Positions 44,117 through 56,860 of a stretch of 64,000 bases of DNA are shown piece by piece (the stretch's first letter is position 1; each line of letters starts with the position of its first letter). Position numbers and translations under genes: made by a program. Source of the stretch: Sebastes aleutianus (Eukaryota; Chordata; Actinopteri; Perciformes; Sebastidae); contig CAKAKS010000067.1 of NCBI GenBank assembly GCA_916700875.1, positions 24,540,591 to 24,604,590 of the forward strand, given 5' to 3'. The notes beneath the pieces are model-generated. The model was not told the DNA's origin, ran no database searches, and saw only the letters and a list, made by a program, of their open reading frames with translations.

Positions 44117-44992
44117 ATGAGCTCCATCACCTCCTTTCAGAAAATGTGGACGGATATAAGGACATTGTTACTTTTTCATTCGTTAGTCCTGAGGCTTCAT
44201 TTGTCGGAAGGTCAGTAGTATTTCCCCCCACACCAACCCAACCCCCATATATGTGATTATTATTATTATAATTAGAATAAACCCTGGTGTGTGTGTGTGT
44301 GTGAGTGATGGAGGTGAGAGATTGGAAGCGCTACCGGTACTCAGCTTGTGTGTTTTTTTTTTATACTACGAGACAAAAATACTTTTCTCTATATCATTAA
44401 TACATAAGACTTGTTTAATTTGAATGTGTGATATAGCTTGGTATTATAATGCATTGCTGTGTGGGAGTGGGGGGTTCAGGATCTGTCATGTGTTTCCCTG
44501 CTGTGAGCCTCCATACTGCATCAGAGAGGTAGTAGCTGCTGTAGTAGACTGAATCTTTGTCTTGCATGTTATGGAGAATTATGTCCAGCAGACACAGGGG
44601 GCCTTCTCCTCCTCCTCTTCTGCTTCTCCCATAACAGCTTTTAATTATCACAGTAAAGTAGATCAATAACTGAAAGAAAACCCAGAGCATGACGCTCCTC
44701 AGCGCCTCAGCCAATTGACCTGAATGAACGCTGAATATCAATTAGGCATTCATTTGCAAATGACAGTTGAACTACAAGCCGGGTGTACTACTACTACTCC
44801 ACTATATCCGTTTGTTGCTGATCCATCTGGACGCTGTTGTTGTTGTTTTTCCCTCTTCTTTCTTCTTTCCTCCAGCAACGGATGAGTGTGAGGATGGACA
44901 GTTTCAGTGCCACAACAAAAGGTGTATACCCACCATCTGGAGGTGCGACGACGATGACGACTGCTCAGACAACAGTGATGAAGAAAACTGTC
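44117..44992 (+). CDS. lrp8: lrp8 (ApoER2) first two coding exons, partial
   Basis: Start of an LDL-receptor family protein, a type I receptor for reelin and apolipoprotein E. Exon 1 runs from ATG 44144 (or in-frame ATG 44117, nine codons upstream, itself preceded by a stop at 44114-44116) to 44210 and gives a hydrophobic signal peptide (from 44144: MWTDIRTLLLFHSLVLRLHL). Exon 2 (44876-44992) has phase 1 at both ends and exactly encodes one LDL-receptor class A module. It has six cysteines (residues 27, 34, 39, 46, 52, 61 from 44144) and the calcium-site pattern WRCDxDxDC...SDE. QFQC.N.RCIP..WRCD.DDDC fits the first module of LRP8 better than that of VLDLR. Donors g|gtcagt and C|gtaagt, acceptor cctccag|CA. 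All later exons are beyond the right edge or not visible. Confidence 0.87.
44211..44875 (+). other. lrp8: lrp8 intron 1
   Basis: 665 bases with a short (GT)n at 44290-44303 and a pyrimidine-rich 3' end. No other feature seen. Confidence 0.75.
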
Positions 44993-47900
44993 GTAAGTGT
45001 TAAAAATCTGTGGAGACTATAATAAGCTGTGTTAACTGTGCAAAAAAAACAACCTGCTGCAATGCTTGGGGGGTGTTATGCAAATATAACAATAAATAAG
45101 AATAACCTGTTAGAATAATATCAAAATAGAACATTATAATAAAATGATTAGGTCCTTGCAGCTCCTCCCTTCCCAGTGCCATCCACATAGCAGAATTATG
45201 AAAATATGTACTAAAACATAAATGCACCCTATTGTATTCTTATGATCTAATAGATAGTCCACTGAATAGTTTTTTTTAATCCATGAAAAAATGTTCCAAA
45301 AGTTAAAAAAAAACTAATTAGACTTCTATCATTAATCTCATCAAGAGACAATACCTGGAACTGCTCCCATCAGCCATCCATTAGAGCTTGACTTAATAGT
45401 CTGTTCATGACTGGAATGTGTATTGAAGCTGAAGCTCGTCTATCTTAATGAGCTGTATTTTTAACAGTTATGAACCACAAGATGCACCCATATCTCCCCT
45501 AGGTCCCTGCCCTCTCGTAATTTTGGATTATTTTTTTATGGTGGATTTGCTATACCCTATTAGCATTTTATCTATTTTGTTCCATTTTCTCATTATGCAG
45601 GACAGCGTCTTATTTTTAAGGAGACATAAAAGCTTTACAAAGAGGTACAAATAAAATCACGTTTTGAGTGGGGATTAAATATGTATGTGTGTGTGTGTGT
45701 GTGTGTGCCTCAGGCCCAGTGTGTGCAGGTAATTTCACCCCTGCTGTACCTACATATAGAAACCTATAGAAACCTCAACAAGCATCATTTTTTATTTTTT
45801 TAAAAATGAGGGTTGATTGGGTGGAACAATTTTCCAATCATCTTCAAATAAGAAGCTGTCCAACTGAGAGACAGATTGCGTGGTGCATCGGTCTAGTGCA
45901 CAGCACAAAGCTCTGACAGGTATCTTGGATGTGTTGTTCTGCGCGGAAATAATAGAATTCCAGTTTCCTTTCTGACTGCGAGCCAGTGGCCTATATTTTT
46001 GCAAGAATGCTTGTGCTGAAACCAGTGAAGTTGTGCCAAAGCTGAATCCAAGCCCTGCATGTTTGCCATGCGGCAATGTTCTTTTGTGTCTGGGTTAATT
46101 GTGGCTCGGGAGGAATTCCTGCACCTCCCCACACATGCATACTCTGTATTTCTCCTCATACCTCTCTCTGTCTTTGTTTGTTTGTTTCTCTTTCTACCAC
46201 AAACTCCCACACTCAAAGACCTGTTGTACACAAACAACCTCATGGTTCTTTTGCGCGTTAGTCTGGAGGTGTTGCCGTTGTTACCCTGTTTCTGAGGCCA
46301 GCAGGACGAGTCCTCGGGCGTGCCAAAGAAAGCTGAGCATTTGGAGCATCTTTGCTCCTAAAACATTCATGTGTCACTGCCACACACACACATAAACCCC
46401 CTGATGTTGGGAAAATCATTACTCTGTCAAGCTTTATTTCCTTTATGAATGAAATAGGAAATTGTCAGTGAGGTTTTATTACCCCCTGTGTGTTTTCCAT
46501 CAGGCAGAGCTTCTGACACATTTAGGGTTTGAGTGAAAACACTCCCCCTGAAAGCCTTTTAAGCTGAGACTACTGTCAACCCGCCATTTGATGATAATGA
46601 CAGTCCGACATTACTTGCCATTATTAGAGAGTGGCCTTCACTCGGTGTCCATTTCCCTTCCTTGTGTGTGCTGTATCTGCGTGGGCAGGCACTGGCAGAT
46701 GAGGCTGATTGGCCTGCGCAGAGTCAGATTGGTCTCTGTGCACCGGCATCCTCGTAGCGTCGCACCGCTGATTGGCTAAGGATGGTAGTTGTTCAACTTT
46801 TACCGTGTTTGATTTGGAGAAGAGGCTCTCTGGCACTCTGTGCAGCTCTGGCAATGTTTAATGAATGCATTACTATTGAAGCCATTCTCAGGGGTTGCTT
46901 CTGTAAACTCTTTTTTTCTATTCCTACATCTGAGGAGGCTAAAAGACAGAGGGACAGACAGTGTAGTGCAGCGAAGTGTAAACCTGCACAACATATGCTG
47001 CACAGGGGGAGAGTGCGGTAAGGATTTAGCTTGTACACACAGCAAATCCTGTGCAGGAATTACACAGTCAGTTTCTTGTTGACTATGAAGTGGTTGCATT
47101 TTTTAATTAAGTTTCTAAACGCTTGCACTCACGGATGGTCTCACTTTTTATTCTACTTGTATTCACAATATATTCTTTTTACAACAGCCCAGGAATCCGG
47201 TGACTGAATGTGTGCAACAGACCATGGTTATGAAATATGCAGGAAAAAAACCTTTGCCGCAGCTCCTTATTTGTCATCCCAGTGTCACCTTATTTTCAAC
47301 CTGACTGGTGTAGTTGAACCTCACAGAACAGGTGTAAATGTCTTAAAACGCTGTCATTGCTCATACCCTTTATGCATTATGATCCTCCTCCATCCTCCAC
47401 CCTGTTCCTGTTAACCCCATCCCCCCACCGGTCCACCCCCAGACTGCATCCCATCACCATCCCCCATCATCCAAACTCTATTCCCCCACTGACCAGCCAC
47501 TCGCCTGCATGCACCCATACATTCATACATGCATAATTGCACTCATAAGTATGCCGGACACAAGTATGGACCAGACGCATGTCAGCATTAATGTGTACAT
47601 ACAAACACATGTATGCATACCAATGCACCTCTTTTCTGACAAAGAATTTGAAAAGTTGAATCTACATAAACCATAATAGAAACTGCATTATTTTTTGTTT
47701 ACTGGTTGCATAACATTTGTGGGGAGGATGAGATGCAAAGCCATCCCGCATCTCGCCTCGTCTGGAGTTGACAGCAGTGGAGGCAACAAAAGAGTTGTGC
47801 CTTGAATTCTCAAAGTCAGATTTGTGCCAACTCTGACACGGAGCCGCCGTTTAATCCTCACCCTGATTATTGCAGCCCTATAATCGGCCAGTTTCCATCT

Positions 47901-50900
47901 TCCCGTGTTACCTTCAAAGTCCAACGCATCCGCCTGACTTTCTTCTCATCCTTGAACGTGATAACGATCCATTTCCATCCGCGTTCATGAATTTAACATC
48001 GATACCTGCAGGGAGGCTTTTTCACATCGTACTCTTTTGTTTTCCTCCGAGATGCAGAGTCAGCAACAAGCTGCGTGCCTCCTCCCTTTGTGTTCTTTTA
48101 CCTAATAAATCCGCACAACCTCTTCAGAGGCAAACTCACTTTTGAAACTGCTGGCGCTCTCCCACACCTCCTGTAGTCATTGTTCAATTCTTTATTCCAA
48201 AAACCTTTCAATGGATGCAGCCTCCTCTGCTGCAGTTGTTGTAACCGAAGTCCTGCCAACACACCCAAGTTTTCAAAATGCAAAAAGCATCCTTCCAGAC
48301 TTGCTTAATGCTTTATTCAACAGTGTTTAAACCTGTTTGTTTTTATTGCTCAGCTTACATCTGACACCAGTTGAGGACTGAGTAAAACCACGAGTGTGAA
48401 TCCAGTGTGCAGCAGGTATCTTTTACTTATGTTGTTGTCTCAAGAACAGTGCCTGTTATGTGGATGTTCTCTACTTTCTTTTATAAATTGATCTCATTAT
48501 CTTAGATTAGTTTTGGCTTCCAACCATATTGTTGCTTTTCTTTTTGAGCTTCGTATGTGTTCCTGGGAGGAGCCCACTGAAAGGCACCGTAGCCCGTCTG
48601 AGTGCTTTTTCATCTCTTGGTGACAATGGTCACTATTACTCACCGGCTTTAACTTTGAAATCCTACCATTTTCTTTCAAAGGCTTCGGGGGTTGCTTTGG
48701 ATACAATAACAGAACACTGAGAAACAAGTATTTCAATGGTAACTGAACGTAAGGGGGCCTCATATTATGGGATTTGCTTTTGTGTTGCTTATCTGTTGTT
48801 TATCCTCTGCATTTGATTTTCTCAACCACCTTCTCCTTTTTCAAAAAGAGAAAGATTTGCTGTCAGATATGTCTTCCAGACCTCTTAATGCTCACTTACA
48901 GTTGTGTCTTGTGTTACCTGCATCTCTGTTATCTGTTTAATCATACCTATTTGGAACCAATTTGGCCCCATTATCATTTAGAAAGTAACTACCATTTCTG
49001 TATCAGACTCCAGACCTCCTCTCCTCTCCTCTCCTCTCCTCTCCTCTCCAAAAAAGTCATAGTGTAATTTGCTGCAACATTGTGACTCAGTTGCTGTGGC
49101 AGCGATGGGTGACTGGAGCACACTTACAGTCATCTCTTCTCTTTGAGTACTCATGGCTCTGTTTTTCTTGTTGTTTATAAGTTCTCCTCGCTGTCTGGAC
49201 TACCCAGCAGGGTCTGAAATTAAGTTTTTCCATCAACTGACACTGTGGTAGGTTACTGAACATTTCTACCCACCACTCAATTTCTCTTGTCTGCCACTTC
49301 TGAAATCTATGTCGAATGCTTTAGATTTGTAAACACTGAGTCAACGGTACCAGACAGTAGAAATATGGAATATACAGTATCATGCAACCTTAGGAATTGC
49401 TTTTTAAACATAACATTTCCATGGTGGCAGGTGACCTGAAAATTTGACATGCCACAGCCAACATTTACCTGAATTTGACAAGTGGCAGGTGCTAATTTCA
49501 CTCCCTGCTACCCAGCCAGGCTAGTTGACAGCAATATTTGATAAAATGTGATGTTATGTTCACTGATTGAACACAAGAAAACAGTTTGGCCAACTACTGA
49601 GATCTACTTGCAAATGCATAATAATAATAATAGTAGTATCCCGGGATGTTCTGCTCCGTGTCATAGAGGCTTTGGGGAAAAGAGAAAGTCCCATCATCTT
49701 GTTATGTTTTTGACTTATCGGTGTTGAAAACATGTCTCGGTTTGTGTGCACGTATTTTCCCCCCACAGTCTTTGCCTCTGCATGTCTGTGTCTGACAGCG
49801 TGGCAGTGAGGCGTTGTTGATGATCTGGAAAAACAAAGAGAGCGGGATAAAAACCGGATGAAGTTGAAGTGATAGAAAGCGGGGAAAGAAATCATTCTGC
49901 CCTGCAGGGTGAGTCGGGGAAGTTGTTTGTGTTCCTATCAAATTCTCTCCATAATCTCCACGGCTGTTGACAACTGTACACAGCGTGGAAAGGATTATGG
50001 CTTTATCTTTCCATGCAATGAGGCAGGTTTTCCACTGGGTTTGTGGTCAATTTATGTTCTGTTACTCGCTCACGTGCGGTTCACATAATCACGATAGAGC
50101 CTTAATTAGTGTAACAATTTTTAATAGCCTGGATTAAGCAAACATTTTAAGGCAAAAATAGTTGGATTTATGAATTGAGTGAGTCAAATTGACCTCTATC
50201 CTATTATTCATTTAAACAAGAAGCTCTGAAAGTCTGTGTTTATAGTCATGGTAACAGGAGTTGTTAAAGTCTAACTGAAATTTGAATTCTCCTCTCTTTT
50301 TGTATAAGTAAAGAAACTATAATGATAAGGCAGCTATTGTACACATTTTTCAAAAGAGGATGAAATCATTATTGGATATATTTGTGGAAACAGCTTCGGA
50401 GCTTCAACCTCCTGGATGGGTGTTTTCCATGGTAGGGGTTAATCGACATTTTAGAGCTGGCATTGTGTGACACTACTGACTGGAGCACGTATAGCCTAGG
50501 AACATTAATACAATAAGTTCTTTCCCCTTTTTCAATCTGGTTCTCACTCCCAAGTCATCAAATACTGCCGCTTGGTAAGTGCCTCTCGGCATAGGATACC
50601 AACACACAGAGGCACCCTTTAGCGACTGTATGCAACGCAGTGGGCTTTAAACTAACTCCAATGTAAAGCCACCTGTGGCGTTATTTGACAGTCAGAGCAA
50701 GTGATGTAGTATTAAGAGCGTGAGAGTCTGCTTAGGGCGAGCGGACACCACTCTTTGTGGCCCGTGAGAAACTAAAAGTTGCGTCAACCATGACCGTTTT
50801 CTAAACATAAGTGGTTGTGTTGCCTAAACCTAACTTTCTTATATTGACACGCTGTCACTGACACGTCCAAAAGTAATGCCGATGCCGAGGGGCACTGACC

Positions 50901-53202
50901 AAGCGGCGGTATTTGACGAGACGATAAGCGATTTAAGACATCTGTCCCTTAGAAATACTCAACAATTTGGAAAAAATTCACACCCACTGGAGGACATCAA
51001 TGCAGGGGGCACTATCACTTTAAAAACTGACAAACAAAACTTCTCTTTGGTAATTATAATTTTGACCAAATAAGTCAAAACAAACAAGAAGGATGAATAC
51101 TGATTTCTTAGCAAAAATACATTTTAATTTCAGTTCAACTTTAAGCAAGCACACTTAAGTAACAAAGTAATAAAATGCAGATATGTTTGACCTCACCATT
51201 AAGCAGTAAATGCAGTAAGTAATTGGTGTACTTGTCTAATAGTTAATTAATATTAATCAGGTGGTTTTAAATCAGCTCTCAGTCTGACCGCTAGACAGTG
51301 ACTAGACAGATTCTCCATGGATGCACTTAGTGCTTAGTGCATTTGTTGGCATCAGGTGTCTAAAACTCTCAGAGGCCATTGCTCTGACACAGCCCATGTC
51401 ATGTGTGTGTGTAACTGTGTTTGTGTTTGTGTGCTTGGTCGCTGGCTCTACTGGCCTACTGCCCTGTGTCTGCATGTCTCAAAGCCAGCTTGCCCAAAGT
51501 GATCATTAAGAAGTCTGCAATTGAGCTATTATCTCAGATTAGTGCAAAGATGCTGAGAGAGAGAGGATGAGCCAGAGAGAGAGAGAGAGGGAGAGAGGAG
51601 GGGGATTAATGTGGGGATATAAAACATCACTCAGCTTCAACCTCTTGCCCTCACTCGTCATGCATTTTATCCCTCCATTCCACTTAGTTTTTAGTGTTCA
51701 ACGCCTAAAAGGAAGGCTTTTATTTACATCATTTTAAACATTACACCTCCCAGAAATCTTTGAATTCGAAAACTGCAGATATTTCTCTCGGGACATTGTT
51801 AGTATTGTGAGTTGCCTCAGGAAAAAAATATTGTTTCAGTTCAGTTGAATCATTGAAATATTGCCATGGTGTTAAAACAACGGCATAAACTGTAAATCTG
51901 TGCAACACTAGTTCCTAAACTGAATAATCTTCTGTGCGGTTTCAACACTGGATTCTGGTCTTAAACTTTTTATCGTTTTTAAGTCAACCAAGACTTCGTT
52001 GTGCCTTTTATTTGAAACATGTTGTTTAAAAGCTGTCAATGATGTTTCAAATGCAAGATTTTGTGTCACTCATATTTCCCTTTTTAGGGTTCTTTTCTTG
52101 CATATTTAGAGCTACCCTGATTGACAGGTAATGCTGCAAAATGTATTCCCTCAACAGCACAATGGTGCTTAAAACACTAGTAAATATCAAGTAAAAAAAA
52201 AAAAAAGGTTGCAGACGTCAAGCAGTTAATTCATTCAAATATACTCACAACACCTGACAGTTGTTGTAAAATTGTAAAATGGGGAGAGTCTGTGCATGAA
52301 TTTTTGAGCGAGTCTTGAAATCCTGCCATTCAGTTAACATGAATGTGTCACAGATAAAGGGATGCTGCTACACATGGCTATATTTTTTGTAGGCTTCTCA
52401 GCAGCGGCAGTGAAATGAACCCAGGTTAGCTTGAAAATCGATAACACACATGCTGGACGTTTTGAGAGAAGCTGCCTGCTCTGTGAACCCGGGCCCCGGG
52501 GCCACAGGCATCCAGGCACACAGCGCCTTTCATCCACAATCACTGTCAGAAAAAAACGGACCCACAAGGGGAGGATGTTGGCGCACATTGCAAGAACTGC
52601 GGCCCTCTGCAACTTGTGATTCATTTCTGTGAAAAATGTCACTTCATGTGACTCAACAGGCATGCTTGTGAATCTTTGCTGATAGCTCCGGGGATGTTGG
52701 GATAGGCCGAGTGTGGCTGCGAGTCTCACTTTATTTTTGATTTATCTGTTTGTGGACGAGTACACACACTCATCACAGACCTACAGAGGACATAATGCCT
52801 CTCTGAAGTCAAGCCAGGCTAACAGAGAGCGCCAGCAGCACGCATGGTAGTGAATTGGAATGACGAGCAAATGGCTGTGACACAGCAACCAAAGCCATTC
52901 GTCTCTTTCTTTTTATTGATGATTCAGTCTAGCTGGATGAATTACGACTGTCACTTCCACTCATAGAAGTAGCAACAATCATTCCTCTTGCACAGCTAGT
53001 GACTCATTACATCGCCACCATCACAGTGTTCAAGCTTTGCATGCAGACTGTCACGGCCTTGAAATCATTCCACCTGCCTACATGTCTCTCCACCATCGTC
53101 AACGCACATCTCAGACCCATTGTGCCTGGCTACAAATGAACTGACTAACGCATTGCTTCTAAAGGGCCTAAACAATAGTCAACTACTGTAGATGCAGCTA
53201 CA
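44993..53202 (+). other. lrp8: lrp8 intron 2, first part
   Basis: Taken as intron because the next LDL-receptor class A exon is not found. It contains a (GT)n run at 45685-45707, a (CTCTC)n run at 49016-49049, a repeat fragment at about 50530-50850 shared with 9240-9370 and 27430-27470, and a GA-rich run at 51558-51600. Small open frames on both strands show no domain. Exons of about 120 bases could be missed by eye. Confidence 0.5.
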
Positions 53203-53210
53203 GTTGGGGC

Positions 53211-53893
53211 CATAGACTGTATATAAAGATGGGAGACGCGCTTCCACTTCCTCCCACTGTACAAAAGTGAAGCCATCTTGAGATTTTTATGTCATTTTGA
53301 GACAGAGTCTTCGCAGTAGTGATCGCCCACACACCGCCAAAGCCGATCACGAGCCAAGCATGGCCGCAGCTTATTACGTGAGCCACCTAGCTGCTACGTT
53401 AGCATCACGGTAGCTGTTTGGCTGGAAAGACACAACAACTAACCATAATTTCTCCATAACTACATTTATGATCAAATAGCCTACATTTTAAAAAAATGGA
53501 AAATTAAAGTTACATCTCCTCTCTCGTACAATTCTCGAGCCTCCGCCTGCGACTACTTCACTCAGAGCAGCTGTCAATCACAGCTGACATTCATGATGTC
53601 TCACCCCCTTTTTATAGCATCAAATAACTAATTAAAACCAAACTTAGCAGAAAAATGAACACTTGAACGTACATGAACATGATAAGAACTACTTAAAATG
53701 ACAGAAACCATCTTTGGGAAAAATGTATTTGACGTGTACTTTGACTTTTTAGTTTGGTCCATGTCCCATCCACTAACATGGAGGAGGCGGGATTTATGAC
53801 CTATACTGCAGCCAGCCACCAGGGGGCGATCGAGATGTTTCAGCTTCACTTTTGGGAAGCTGTCATGTCGTCCATCTTTATATACAGTCTACG
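53211..53893. mobile_element. hAT-type MITE with TIRs and 8-bp target-site duplication
   Basis: 22-bp termini (53211-53232 and 53872-53893) are inverted repeats with one mismatch; the shared core is TAGACTGTATATAAAGATGG. The 8-mer GTTGGGGC flanks the element directly on both sides (53203-53210 and 53894-53901), the duplication length typical of hAT transposons. The interior contains no transposase frame. Confidence 0.88.
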
Positions 53894-53929
53894 GTTGGGG
53901 CTGGGAGATTAAATAATTCTATATGATCA

Positions 53930-54180
53930 ATCTTCAATACAAACTTTACTCTTTAGTGCTTCAACTATTGGTTGTTTTTCTGATTAATCTGTTGATCACT
54001 TTTTTGAGTAACTGATTAATCATTTAGACTGTAAAATGTCCAGAAATTGTAAAAAGAAAATGCCCATCACAACTTCTGTGAGCCCAAAATGAAGTCTTTA
54101 GATGTCTTGCTTTGTCCAACCAACAGTCTAAAACTCAAAAGATATTCAATTTCCAATTACTTGTTTTATAGTTCTTATAG
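53930..54180 (+). repeat. Dispersed teleost repeat
   Basis: Blocks 'gattaatctgttgatcac', 'gaagtctttagatgtcttgc' and 'ttgtccaaccaacagtctaa' belong to a repeat I know from many fish loci. It lies almost directly after the hAT-type element. Confidence 0.6.
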
Positions 54181-56260
54181 CGAAAGTAAAATTTGTTGAA
54201 TTTACCAAAGCCTGTCATGGTGTGAAATACCGAAAGACATCTACTTGACTCAGTGGGATGAACAGTAAATATTAACATACTGTAATAATAAGAGAGATGA
54301 TAGTGTGATAATAAAGGCAGTATTTATTTTGACCATATCACCCTCCCCCTAGTTATGGTCTATTCAAGCAGGACAGAATAGCTCTTTGTTTGACACGACC
54401 TCCGTGTAATTTCATGGAAACCCCAATTAAATCCCATTTTCATAACGATGTGTTATCACTGGAGTGATCGCCCCCGGTGTTGCCCATTCCTGTGTGACTG
54501 TGAAGATATCTAGATATATATTTTTTCATTGGCTCAGCTGGTCGTTATGGAGCATCAGCTGAATATCTGGGCAAAAACTGTTGTGAATGTTTTTATTCAT
54601 AGTAGGAGTAAAGCCGAATTAACTTCCCGTCACTGTCAAGGAACAACTTGAGATTCATTTTCTTAACAAATGGGAAATTTATGAGTTAAATTGAAGTTAA
54701 ATGGGGATTTAATTCTTTCAAACATTGCATTACCTGAACAATGATAGCAAATAAGAATCAGCCTTAGACTAATTTGCTCAGCAGTAGATTTTTAAGTGTG
54801 AAAAGCCTTGAATCCAGCTAGACGAGACAATCAAATTATGTGTCTACAAAACCAGCTCTCCAATTAGTGGAATTGCAGTTTTACATGGTATGATCAAATG
54901 TGTCAAATGTTTAGACTATATAGACTCTTCATGCTTCACACTCTGCTCAGTGTAGATCTGTACGAAGCAAAATGTGACACTTTATGACTGGTGGAATAGC
55001 AGAATTTATAGGGAGTTTTTCTGCAGAGAAGCTTTTTCCACAGTCCTCTACAGCCCTGTTTTACATCAATGTGTAATGTTTTCAGCAAGACACTTTCACT
55101 CTTAAAGTTTGAATTTTTAAACAGCAGCCACCATTTGATTTATGAGTTTTCTTTGAAATGCTCAGTCATATATTAATGCACATGCTGTATGAAGTAGGTT
55201 GTGTATGAACCAAAGGGAATGATCATTATCAGTCTTTTGTAAAGGTTTGCTCTGTGTCCTCATGATTTTAGATAGAAATATGAGTGTGCAAAAACCCAAA
55301 TTGCAGATTCTTTCCAAATGATTTTGCGAGAGCTTGATTTTGTATTTTCAATGAAATTACTTTTTCCATCATTTTTAACTTAAATCACAGTGTAATGTGG
55401 AGCTTTTAATAGATTTCTGCTGTCCCTTCAAGGGAAAAGCAGATGGAAAGGTCAGCCATGCCTGTTTTAATTTAGAAAGCTTATATTTAAATTATAGGCT
55501 ATATAAGAATTTAATGCTTATTCAAGATTCACCCTGACCGCGTGTGTGTGTTAACACCAAAGTTGTAGCTCAGTACTTCGGCAGAAGTTTGCTTGAAAAT
55601 GGTAGGAAATACAATGCTGATAGAAAGGCAGAGTAGTGGGAAACGTTCGCTGGCAGATGGTTTCTCTGAGTTGTGCCTGACCTCGTGTGCTTTGGGGAAA
55701 CGCATATTGTGATCAAAGCTCAGCAGCTAAGCTCCGCCTAGAGATAGATATGTTTTAAATGCATAGCCATCGGCCACTCACATGCACGCACAGATATGTA
55801 TGCACGCACAGTCACTCACACACACACAGGATTCACACTAAAAGATACTCATGGAATAGCTTGACGTCCACAAACACTCATACACAACAGAGTGGTGGAT
55901 GTTTTAGTGGTTTGGGCGCACCTATCGTGCACGGAAAGTGATGTAATCTCTAGTGACACGGATCACCAGAGAAAGAGGAACAAGAGCGATGGAGGGTGGA
56001 GAAAAATAAAAGCAGAGGTAGAGGAGGCAGCGTAGAGGCGAGCCAAGGAGGGTGTGGGGGTGGTGGGAGCAGGGATGAAGAGTGCTGCAGTGTCATTGAT
56101 TTTAGAGTGGTTGTTTTGCAGCGTGTTATTGTTGTGATGCAGATCAGATAAAGGCTAGCAAACAAGACAAAAATCACCTGTAGTTTCTCCTTCAGGGAGT
56201 TCAAAGTTGAGGATGTGTTTTCTGTCTTATGCCGCGCAATCTGGATGTTATCATGTACAG
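54181..56260 (+). other. lrp8: lrp8 intron 2, middle part
   Basis: AT-rich sequence with short CA-rich runs near 55770-55830. No exon, RNA gene or clear repeat recognised. Confidence 0.4.
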
Positions 56261-56263
56261 AAC

Positions 56264-56860
56264 ATAGACTGTATATAAGAAGTGGACGTAGTCACCGTGA
56301 CGTCACCCATTGGTTTTGAAGCCTCGAGTTTGTCATTTTGGCCATCACCATCTTGGTTTTTTGCAACCAGAAGTGACACGAGAGGGTGGAGCTAAGTACA
56401 ACTGAATGCTGATCAAGACATTTTTAGGCGACCAAAAAGGTTATAATTAACTTTCATGAACTGAAAACACACTGTGAAAGGGTTAAAGTTCTAAGATGAA
56501 AACACGGACAACACCTAAATCGGACAACGCCGTGGTAGCGACCTGTCAATCACAAGGTAGCCACGCCCTAAAGCATACCCTGCTTTATGGTCTATTTGCC
56601 TCTAAATGGGACCATAATTTACTAAATGAACACCATGCTGTATTGAAGAAGACTTGAAACTAGCGATTGAGACCATAAACTCATGTTTATAATGTTTACT
56701 GAGGTAATAAATCAAGTGAGAAGTAGGCTCATTTTCTCATAGACTTCTATACAATCAGACTTCTTTTTGCAACCAGAGTAGTCGCCCCCTGCTGGCTATT
56801 AGAAAGAATGCACGTTTAAGACACTTCAGCATTGGCTTCACTTCACAGACCTGGAGGTTG
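56264..56860 (+). repeat. Dispersed teleost repeat (atagactgtatataagaagt family)
   Basis: It begins 'catagactgtatataagaag' and 'cgtgacgtcacccattggtt', and ends near 'gtcgccccctgctggctatt' and 'ttggcttcacttcacagacc'. The left terminus shares TAGACTGTATATAA with the hAT-type element at 53.2 kb, but the body is different. Confidence 0.6.

Noticed and set aside
44876..44992. VLDLR instead of LRP8
   Set aside because: The module also resembles VLDLR, but the QFQC.N.RCIP..WRCD.DDDC pattern and the nearby slc1a7 and shisal2a favour LRP8.
46793..47099. Cluster of overlapping short frames on both strands
   Set aside because: All under 100 codons, overlapping in several phases, without domain or splice signals; expected by chance.
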